Assembly (NCBI GenBank): GCA_964548175.1
Contig: CAZJQS010000004.1
Span: 62,001 to 126,000 of the forward strand
Length of the DNA stretch: 64,000 bases
Origin: JANQPA01 sp964548175
GTDB lineage: Bacteria > Bacteroidota > Bacteroidia > Chitinophagales > Saprospiraceae
Direction: 5' to 3'
Of the stretch, positions 26,907 through 33,050 are shown in pieces. The stretch's first letter is position 1. Each line of letters opens with the position of its first letter. Made by a program: the position numbers and the translations under genes. The notes under the pieces were generated by a model that ran no database searches, was not told the origin of the DNA, and was given only the letters and a program-made list of their open reading frames with translations.

Positions 26907-27485
26907 ATGGATTTAGCAGTGGCAAAAGAATATAGAAGAAATAAGATTCATCCCAAAAAATTTGCATTATACGTGGCGTGCGCCAGTATTTTGATGATGT
27001 TTGCGGCTTGGACGAGCGCGTATATTGTGCGGCAATCAGCCGGCAATTGGCTGGAGTTCCCGATGCCTTCGCTTTTTTACGTCAATACAGCGATTATCGT
27101 GCTGAGCAGCGTTACGCTGCACGGCTCCTATTTGAGTTTTAAGCGAGGAAATCCAATTTTATATCGCGGACTTTTGGTCATTACTTTGCTTTTAGGATTT
27201 GCCTTCTTAGTTTTGCAGTACCAGGCATGGCAACAAATGGTGGCCATCGGTGTGGAATTGACCACCAACCCATCGGGTTCATTCGTATACGTGATCTCCG
27301 GTATGCACGCCGCCCACATATTGGGAGGTATTGGTGCACTGGTCATTGCTCTGATCCATGCTTTTGCTTTAAAGTATGAGGTCAGGGAAGGAAGGAAACT
27401 TCGTTTTGAACTGACATTGACCTACTGGCATTTCGTAGATTTGTTATGGATTTATTTGTTGCTCTTTTTTACGATGCAATCTTAA
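26907..27485 (+). CDS. coxC: Cytochrome c oxidase subunit III (first copy, five-helix type)
   Basis: This 192-residue membrane protein is a short subunit III-family member. Five helices are visible (about 18-40, 57-72, 87-105, 125-150, 172-190). The last two carry GMHAAHILGG at 132-141 and YWHFVDLLWI at 173-182, the conserved signature of heme-copper oxidase subunit III. Subunit III stabilises CoxA and keeps the proton-pumping path active. Bacteroidota commonly have two subunit III genes in tandem here; this is the smaller. It starts 25 bases after ctaB, with its own Shine-Dalgarno. Confidence 0.9.
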   Translation: MDLAVAKEYRRNKIHPKKFALYVACASILMMFAAWTSAYIVRQSAGNWLEFPMPSLFYVNTAIIVLSSVTLHGSYLSFKRGNPILYRGLLVITLLLGFAFLVLQYQAWQQMVAIGVELTTNPSGSFVYVISGMHAAHILGGIGALVIALIHAFALKYEVREGRKLRFELTLTYWHFVDLLWIYLLLFFTMQS

Positions 27486-27557
27486 ACGATAAAGAAAGGA
27501 AAATAAGTAGTTGGGGCTGATCCAGTTCCTTATTCAAAGACCATAAAAAAATTACTA

Positions 27558-28448
27558 ATGGCAACTACAGATACTATAATCGAACAAGAAGAACTTCAGT
27601 CGAAGCAGGAAGATGCCTGGTCGGGAGGAAAAGAACCCTTTAAGGCGAGTTACGGCAAATTGATGATGTGGTATTTCCTGCTGTCAGATGCTTTTACTTT
27701 TGCCGGCTTTTTGATCGCGTACGGCGCCTTGCGTTTCAGCAGCCCTACCTGGCCGGTCCCGGATTTTGTTTTCTCTACCCATCCTTTTGGCGACAGCCAC
27801 CTGCCGCTGATCTTCGTGACCATCATGTCTTTCTTGTTGATCGCCAGCTCTGTGACCATGGTAAGAGCAGTGCAGGAAGGTCATCGCGAAAATCAAAATG
27901 GAGTAATTTTCTGGCTGCTGTTGACGATTATTGGCGGCGCGGGCTTCCTGGGATGTCAAGCCTGGGAATGGAATAACCTGATCGGTACAGAGCATATGTC
28001 CGTTACCACTAACCCCTTCGGAACACATGTAGTGGATGGGGTTTACCTGGATGACGAACATGGCCACGCCTACGAATCGGGCAAGGAGCCTGAGACCTTT
28101 GAAGCCGGCGAGAGTTACCTGATCCACAAAGAAGTTAGCGAAGAAACCGGCGAAAGCGAATGGATACAGCGCCGGTATACTTATACCACCGAAGATGGCC
28201 AGCAAATGGTGGCTGAGCAACAATTCGGGCCAAAAGCTTTTGGCGCCCTGTTTTTCTTTATTACTGGATTCCACGGCTTCCACGTTTTCTCCGGTGTGGT
28301 CTTCCTGACCATCATCTGCGTTAACGTAGCCAGCGGCCTATATAAAGCCCGCAGAAACGGGTACGAAATGGTGGAAAAGATCGGCTTGTACTGGCACTTT
28401 GTAGACCTTGTGTGGGTATTCGTTTTCCTCGTATTCTATCTGTTGTAA
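27558..28448 (+). CDS. Cytochrome c oxidase subunit III (second copy, with long loop)
   Basis: The 296-residue protein is a second subunit III homologue. It has helices at about 33-57, 82-102, 116-134, 226-260 and 276-295, GFHGFHVFSGVVFL at 237-250 and YWHFVDLVWVFVF at 278-290. Between the third and fourth helices it carries an acidic loop of about 75 residues (148-224) absent from the first copy, with DDEHGHAYES inside. That loop is probably on the periplasmic side because it follows three helices, but orientation was not tested. It is the probable main subunit III. It is 72 bases after the first copy. Confidence 0.9.
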   Translation: MATTDTIIEQEELQSKQEDAWSGGKEPFKASYGKLMMWYFLLSDAFTFAGFLIAYGALRFSSPTWPVPDFVFSTHPFGDSHLPLIFVTIMSFLLIASSVTMVRAVQEGHRENQNGVIFWLLLTIIGGAGFLGCQAWEWNNLIGTEHMSVTTNPFGTHVVDGVYLDDEHGHAYESGKEPETFEAGESYLIHKEVSEETGESEWIQRRYTYTTEDGQQMVAEQQFGPKAFGALFFFITGFHGFHVFSGVVFLTIICVNVASGLYKARRNGYEMVEKIGLYWHFVDLVWVFVFLVFYLL

Positions 28449-28482
28449 TATCATTCCGAAAAAAGACCTAAAAAAATATAAC

Positions 28483-28923
28483 ATGGGACATCTAACTTAC
28501 GAAGAATCGAAAAAGAGGGTAGTGTACGGCCTCTATCTGCTTGGCGCCGTTACACTGGTGGAAGTATTCATTTCTCTTTTGGGCAAAGGACACATCATTC
28601 CTGGTCTGGAAGACTATCGCTGGTTGTTGTATATCGTCGGCTTGGCGCTCATCGTACTGTCTTTGTATAAGGCTTATTTCATTATTTTCGAATTTATGCA
28701 TCTTAAATATGAGGTGAAGAGCCTGGCCAGAAGCGTGTTGTTGCCTACCGTTTTATTGGTGTGGGCGATCATCGCTTTCTTACAGGAAGGTGGCTCCTGG
28801 GAAAAACGCCGTGCGCAGATACAGGAGAAAAATGCCAAGCCATTGCAGGAAGTAGAAGATGACCATAGCCTGATGACTCCCGAACAGGAGGAGGATGTGT
28901 ACGTTCCTACTCTAGAAAGTTAA
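28483..28923 (+). CDS. Cytochrome c oxidase subunit IV family protein
   Basis: The 146-residue protein has three hydrophobic helices (about 13-32, 48-75, 83-100) with KAYFIIFEFMHLKYE at 63-77, the signature of the small subunit IV/CyoD family of heme-copper oxidases. It ends in an acidic soluble tail of about 40 residues. The frame is open 25 codons upstream into the previous gene, but the ATG at 28483 gives the normal N-terminus and a 34-base gap. The subunit probably helps assembly or stability of the CuB site. Confidence 0.88.
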   Translation: MGHLTYEESKKRVVYGLYLLGAVTLVEVFISLLGKGHIIPGLEDYRWLLYIVGLALIVLSLYKAYFIIFEFMHLKYEVKSLARSVLLPTVLLVWAIIAFLQEGGSWEKRRAQIQEKNAKPLQEVEDDHSLMTPEQEEDVYVPTLES

Positions 28924-28945
28924 GCAAGTCTTTTAAAAAAATAAG

Positions 28946-29012
28946 AGGGCTGTCCCGCAGGCTTGAGTAGAATTTACCTTTAAATTCCGACTCAGGCAGG
29001 AGGAACAGCCCT
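28946..29012 (+). terminator. Long compound hairpin terminator after the oxidase genes
   Basis: AGGGCTGT (28946-28953) pairs with ACAGCCCT (29005-29012); inside, CTTGAGT pairs with ACTCAGG and GAATTT with AAATTC. T-rich sequence TTTGTCTTTT follows. This most likely ends or attenuates the operon before the Sco-like gene. Confidence 0.7.
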
Positions 29013-29130
29013 TTGTCTTTTATATGCTTTTAAGATCCTTGTCGCCGGCAGCCGCCTTTAAAAGCTAGTGAATTAGTTGGCACAGTACTTAAACACCTGC
29101 CTGTTTTTGTTGTTATTTTTTCTGAAAAAA

Positions 29131-29778
29131 ATGAACATGAAAAATAAAAGCTGGATACAGATCGCCGTTTTTTTGCTCTTTATCATCCTGATCCCTCTTG
29201 GATCGTATTATTATCTTAAACGTGGATATGATTATCGTAAAGAGGCTATCCAGCAAATGAAGGATATCGGTCCTTTACCCTCCATCGATTTCAAGACCAT
29301 CGATGGTCGAAATATCGTCAAAGATAGTTTGAAGGGGCGAATGATCATTGTCAATGTGATTTCCTTAAAGGATGAAGAGCTGGCGGAAGAATTTGGAGAA
29401 ACGATGAGTAAACTTTACGATCAATTCGAAGAAACTGGCCGCCTGGTGATGATGGCTTTTGGAGAAGATCCGGAACATGACGGAGCGGTAGCCCTCCGGC
29501 AATTTGCCCAAAAGTTTGCGCTGGCCGATAAACCCCTGATGTATTGGATCGCGGCGGACAGCAACGGCCTCGCTCAGCCTGCTGAGCAGCTTTACCTGCC
29601 GGAAAACGGGCAGCCCCGGCTGTCTTACTTTGCCCTTTGCGATACCAGCCAGGTCGTTCGCAATCACTACACTGTGATGGAGGAAGCAGCCATCAGGGAG
29701 ATGGTTGCCCATACCGCAATGTTTTTGCCCCCAAAACCAAGAAAGAGGGTTATGTTTAAAAGAGAAACAGAAAAATAA
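29131..29778 (+). CDS. Sco1/SenC-like thioredoxin-fold protein without copper cysteines
   Basis: Position and architecture (one N-terminal helix at about 8-26, then a thioredoxin-like domain) match the SCO-family gene usually found here in Bacteroidota. Sco proteins deliver copper to the CuA site of CoxB using a CXXXC motif and a distant His. Here the expected spot, after GRMIIVNV, reads ISLKDEELAEEFGE and contains no cysteine; the only Cys is near the end in YFALCDTSQ. So copper delivery by the usual chemistry is not possible. The start is ATG 29131, with ATG 29137 as alternative. It could be a diverged regulator or chaperone. The family call is by context and fold pattern. Confidence 0.6.
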   Translation: MNMKNKSWIQIAVFLLFIILIPLGSYYYLKRGYDYRKEAIQQMKDIGPLPSIDFKTIDGRNIVKDSLKGRMIIVNVISLKDEELAEEFGETMSKLYDQFEETGRLVMMAFGEDPEHDGAVALRQFAQKFALADKPLMYWIAADSNGLAQPAEQLYLPENGQPRLSYFALCDTSQVVRNHYTVMEEAAIREMVAHTAMFLPPKPRKRVMFKRETEK

Positions 29779-29780
29779 TT

Positions 29781-30359
29781 ATGTCAATGGAACAAAATAT
29801 TCAACTGGCTAAAAGGCTCAATATCGCCGCCTGGGTCATTACCGTGGCGGTGCTGGCGCTCGTAACTTTAATGCGATACGTCGACCTGCCGGTCAATGCG
29901 GATTTGTATTTCCTGCCGCCCTTCCATGCCACTTTAAATGCACTGACAGCCGTGGTATTAGTGGTGGCTCTTTATTTTATCAAGCAGAAAAAAGTGCATC
30001 AGCATCGGAATGCCATCTATGTGGCCGTGGGCCTGTCTACTTTATTTCTGCTTTCTTATGTGGCTTACCACTTCACAGCGCCGCCGACACTATACGGGGA
30101 CGCCAACCATGATGGGGTAGTGGATGCTGCTGAAAAAGCGGCTGCCGGAGGATTGAGAACCCTATACCTGGTTTTGCTGGGCACGCACATCGTTCTGGCG
30201 GCAGTGATCTTTCCATTTATATTGTTTACCTTTATACGAGCCTATACCAATCAATTTGAAAAACATAAGCGGATGGCTCGCTGGGTGTTTCCCATTTGGC
30301 TGTACGTAGCCATTACCGGGCCGATCTGTTATTTTATGCTGATGCCCTATTACGGCTGA
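29781..30359 (+). CDS. DUF420 membrane protein with an EF-hand loop
   Basis: The 192-residue protein fits DUF420, a family linked to cytochrome oxidase assembly (CtaM-like in Gram-positives). It has four or five helices: about 14-30, 48-68, 78-97, 127-150 and 168-190, with conserved His in PFHATLNALTA, YVAYHF and GTHIVLAAVI. In the loop at 107-118 it has DANHDGVVDAAE, a complete 12-residue EF-hand calcium loop with acidic or amide residues at positions 1, 3, 5, 9 and 12. Family members I recall have a shorter loop there. It begins two bases after the Sco-like gene stop, so they are probably co-translated. Confidence 0.85.
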   Translation: MSMEQNIQLAKRLNIAAWVITVAVLALVTLMRYVDLPVNADLYFLPPFHATLNALTAVVLVVALYFIKQKKVHQHRNAIYVAVGLSTLFLLSYVAYHFTAPPTLYGDANHDGVVDAAEKAAAGGLRTLYLVLLGTHIVLAAVIFPFILFTFIRAYTNQFEKHKRMARWVFPIWLYVAITGPICYFMLMPYYG

Positions 30360-30465
30360 TTTTGACGTAGTTATGGCTTGATAGAGCAACCATAATGCGG
30401 GATTTTGCGTTTTTACTAATAGACATTCTACAGGCCGAAGGCTCCAAAAATGTTTTTTAATAATC

Positions 30466-30486
30466 ACCATCAACCATCAACCAAAC
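30466..30486 (+). repeat. ACCATCA heptad repeat before start codon
   Basis: Two exact ACCATCA units (30466-30472, 30473-30479) and a degenerate third (ACCAAAC) run right up to the ATG at 30487. The 7-base period matches the thyA leader although the unit differs. Confidence 0.6.
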
Positions 30487-30732
30487 ATGAGTAAGTGGAT
30501 AAAATATGCTTTCCTTCTGGGAATGATCGCCTTGATACTGATCGTTTTTTCAACAGATGTATGGGCGCAGTGTCCTATGTGCCGAATGTCTGCAGAGAGT
30601 AATCTGGAAAATGGAGGTACTGCCGGGAAAGGCTTGAATGCAGGTATTTTGTATATGCTGGCCACTCCTTATCTGATCGTAGGCGCCCTCGGATTCATCT
30701 GGTGGAGAAACAGGCAAAAAAATAGAGCATAA
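30487..30732 (+). CDS. Small membrane protein with CPMC motif
   Basis: The 81-residue protein has a signal-like N-terminal helix ending near VWAQ, then CPMCRMSAES, then a second helix at about 55-73 and a basic C-terminus (WWRNRQKNRA). Short proteins with this CxMCR pattern followed by one helix are found next to oxidase or DUF420 genes in other Bacteroidota. The two cysteines plus two nearby methionines would suit copper or heme handling (inference). It lies 127 bases after the DUF420 gene and is the last plus-strand gene before a hairpin. Confidence 0.75.
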   Translation: MSKWIKYAFLLGMIALILIVFSTDVWAQCPMCRMSAESNLENGGTAGKGLNAGILYMLATPYLIVGALGFIWWRNRQKNRA

Positions 30733-30833
30733 AAAGCTGTGGCGTTATATAAAAAGTCATCTTACTCGCACGCCTACCGGCCGTCAGGCTGGAAGGAACG
30801 GTTGACTTTTTACACAACCCCACAGCTTTTTTT
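30731..30833. terminator. Bidirectional terminator built on repeat R1
   Basis: AAAAAGCTGTGG (30731-30742) pairs with CCACAGCTTTTTTT (30820-30833); AAAAAGTCA (30751-30759) pairs with TGACTTTTT (30803-30811). The right side, 30803-30821, is an exact copy of the R1 arm on the minus strand. It sits between convergent genes. Confidence 0.75.
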
Positions 30834-32319
30834 ACAATTTATAGATCTCTCCAAACTTTTTCTCCGCATAATCCATAAAGTACTTAACCTTTAAAGGCTC
30901 GCCTGTAACTTTTTCGCATAGTTCCTTAGCGGTATATTTTCTGCCGTACTGATGGATATTTTTCCTTAGCCAGTCCAGCAGTGCCGCATTGTCACCTGTA
31001 CTGATCTGTTTCTCAAGGTCCGCAATTTCCTTTTTAGCCTGATGATAAAATTGAGCGGCATAGAAGCTGCCCAAAGAGTAAGTAGGAAAATAGCCGATAC
31101 TGCCGTGCGCCCAGTGGATATCCTGAATGACGCCCTGGTTGTCGTCAGTGACCTCGACGTCAAGATATTCTTTGTATTTGGCATTCCAGGCTTCCTTCAA
31201 CTCGTCTACTTGAAGGTTGTTTTCCATAAGTGCTTTTTCCAATTCGTACCGGATGAGAATATGCAGATGATAATGCAGCTCGTCCGATTCGATGCGGATT
31301 AGAGAAGGCTCTATCCGGTTGATGCCCTGGTAGAATTGGTCGAGGGAGATATTTTTCAATTGTTGGGGAAATATTTCCTGCAAGCCCGGATAATGAGCGG
31401 CCCAGTACGGTCTGCTCCGGCCTACACTGTTTTCCCAAAGCCGGGATTGAGATTCGTGTATGCTGAGCGAAGTGGCCTGGCCGAGCGGAAGGCCGAAATT
31501 ATCCAGCTTCAGGCCTTGCTCGTAAAGAGCGTGTCCCCCCTCGTGAATGCAACTCCAGGTCATGGAGGCAAAATTGTGCTCATCCACATGGGTGGTTACC
31601 CGAACGTCATTGGGAGAGAAGGAAATAGTGAAGGGATGAGGAGATATATCCTGACGGCCGCGGTCAAAATCGTATCCCATATTTTTCAGCAATTTTAGCC
31701 CGAAGTCCCACTGTTCTTGATAGGGGAAATGCTGATGAAGGAATTGCTTGTCCACATTAGGTTTTTCTCTGATTCGGGCAGCCAGTACGGTCAATTGAGA
31801 TCGGACGTCCTGGAACAGGGGATCCAGATCAGCTACCCTGGCGCCGGGCTCGAAATATTCGATCAGGGCGTCATAAGGGTGATCTTCGTATCCCAGCTTA
31901 TCCGCTTCCTGCTTCTTCAGTTCAATAAGCTCCGCCAGGGCAGGCCGGAACGCTTCAAAGTCATTCGCTTCACGAGCCCTGCGCCAGTTGTGATAAGCAG
32001 CAGAAGTGGCATTGGTCAGAGCAATCACAAAATCAAGGTCCAGCTTTTTCCTGCGCTTGTAGTCTTTCAAGGTAAGCGCAACGTTTTTCTGCTCATCTTC
32101 AGACAAGCTCTGATCCGCTGCTAATTCCTCCAATTGCTTGCCCAGTTCCTCACTGGTGGATAGCTCGTGCGCCATGCCGGAAAGGGTAGCAATCTGCTGA
32201 GAACGCGGGCCAGCGCCCAGAACAGGAAGGTAGACCTCCTTGTCCCAGTGTAAAACGCCGACGGCCGTTTCCAGATCAGCAATTTTTCTTAACTGTTGTT
32301 TAAATACATCGTAATTCAT
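30832..32319 (-). CDS. Carboxypeptidase Taq (M32 metallopeptidase)
   Basis: The 495-residue protein matches the M32 family, cytoplasmic zinc carboxypeptidases of about 500 residues. The zinc motif HEGGH is at 259-263 with the third ligand Glu289 in HESQSRLWEN. Other family blocks are DRGRQDISPHPF at 219-230, VRVTTH at 239-244, and RIESDEL near 340. It removes C-terminal residues other than Pro from peptides. Its ATG overlaps the stop of the DUF423 gene (ATGA, 32316-32319), so the two are translationally coupled, DUF423 first. Confidence 0.95.
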   Translation of the reverse strand: MNYDVFKQQLRKIADLETAVGVLHWDKEVYLPVLGAGPRSQQIATLSGMAHELSTSEELGKQLEELAADQSLSEDEQKNVALTLKDYKRRKKLDLDFVIALTNATSAAYHNWRRAREANDFEAFRPALAELIELKKQEADKLGYEDHPYDALIEYFEPGARVADLDPLFQDVRSQLTVLAARIREKPNVDKQFLHQHFPYQEQWDFGLKLLKNMGYDFDRGRQDISPHPFTISFSPNDVRVTTHVDEHNFASMTWSCIHEGGHALYEQGLKLDNFGLPLGQATSLSIHESQSRLWENSVGRSRPYWAAHYPGLQEIFPQQLKNISLDQFYQGINRIEPSLIRIESDELHYHLHILIRYELEKALMENNLQVDELKEAWNAKYKEYLDVEVTDDNQGVIQDIHWAHGSIGYFPTYSLGSFYAAQFYHQAKKEIADLEKQISTGDNAALLDWLRKNIHQYGRKYTAKELCEKVTGEPLKVKYFMDYAEKKFGEIYKL

Positions 32320-32723
32320 TCAGGTTTCTTTTTTCTTTCGCCTTGTTGATAAGTAGATAAAAATAAAAAGACCCAGCCTGCAATGAACGACAGGCCTCCA
32401 AGTGGGGTAACAGGCCCCAGCCAGGACAAGTTCAGACTCAGCGTTCCTTGTACCGATAAAAAGTACAGAGAGCCGGAAAATAAGAGTATACCGGCAAAAA
32501 ATAACCAACCCGCCCAATGTAGTCGGGATTTTTTACCGTAATGTAACAATAGCCCACAAAGCAGTATGGCCAGGCTGTGGTAAAACTGGTAGCGTACGCC
32601 GGTATTGAACGTTTCTATTTCTTCGGGGCCTAAATAAGCTTCCAGAGTGTGTGCACCAAAAGCGCCAAGCACAACGCCTATGGCTGCTGTTATGCTCCCC
32701 ATCCTTAAGAAGTTTTTTCTCAT
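32316..32723 (-). CDS. DUF423 small membrane protein
   Basis: The 135-residue protein has four hydrophobic helices and the DUF423 (YgdD/YwdK) signature: an early GAFGAHTLEAYL at 20-31 and NTGVRYQFYHSLAILL at 40-55. Function in the family is unknown; it is an inner-membrane protein. The C-terminus is basic (GERKKKPE). It overlaps the M32 gene by four bases. Confidence 0.92.
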   Translation of the reverse strand: MRKNFLRMGSITAAIGVVLGAFGAHTLEAYLGPEEIETFNTGVRYQFYHSLAILLCGLLLHYGKKSRLHWAGWLFFAGILLFSGSLYFLSVQGTLSLNLSWLGPVTPLGGLSFIAGWVFLFLSTYQQGERKKKPE

Positions 32724-32761
32724 AGCTGGTATGATTATGGAAAAAAATAATTAAATAACTC

Positions 32762-32906
32762 AAGTTGCGAAACAACTTTAGTAGAAGGTAGAAGGTATTA
32801 GGTAGAAAGAAATACGACCTAAAAAGGTACCTATTTGTCCATTTCAGACAGAAATCTTTCTACTTTCTACCCTTTACCATCTACACCTAAGTTGCATCGC
32901 AACTTT
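32762..32906. repeat. Imperfect inverted repeat flanked by AAGTTGC hairpins
   Basis: The left side has a short hairpin AAGTTG-CGAAA-CAACTT (32762-32778), then a G/A-rich arm with several GGTAGAA copies (32781-32810). The right side has the complementary arm (32855-32884, about 24 of 30 matching) and hairpin AAGTTGC-ATC-GCAACTT (32890-32906). The whole can fold back on itself. Confidence 0.65.
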
Positions 32907-32910
32907 GGTT

Positions 32911-33044
32911 AAATAGAATCATCCCTGATTTTAGGAGGCCACAAGTCATTAAGCAATCACGGGTATTCGTTATTCGGAGCGTCCGAATGGCAATTAACGA
33001 AATGAATGGGTCTTCAAACTTCCGGGATGGCTCATGTTTAATTA
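32911..33044. repeat. MITE-like imperfect palindrome upstream of the 822-residue gene
   Basis: The left arm from about 32914 (AATCATCCCTGA onward) pairs with the right arm ending near 33038 (CCGGGATGGCTCAT). The centre holds ATTCGGA-GCG-TCCGAAT within TTCGTT/AACGAA. The left arm recurs at 57180-57220. With the preceding repeat it fills the 327-base gap before the next gene; no gene is seen there. Confidence 0.6.
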
Positions 33045-33050
33045 TTTTTT

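Noticed and set aside
28946..29012. Possible riboswitch upstream of the Sco-like gene
   Set aside because: The structure is a single nested hairpin followed by T-rich sequence and matches no riboswitch layout I know; a terminator is simpler.
29077..29130. Upstream TTG start for the Sco-like gene
   Set aside because: It would place a second hydrophobic segment ahead of the normal anchor; the ATG at 29131 gives the expected topology.
12822..29135. Shared motif TTTTTTCTGAAAAAAATGA near 12828 and 29118
   Set aside because: Low-complexity A/T runs around CTGA; chance similarity is likely and the contexts differ.
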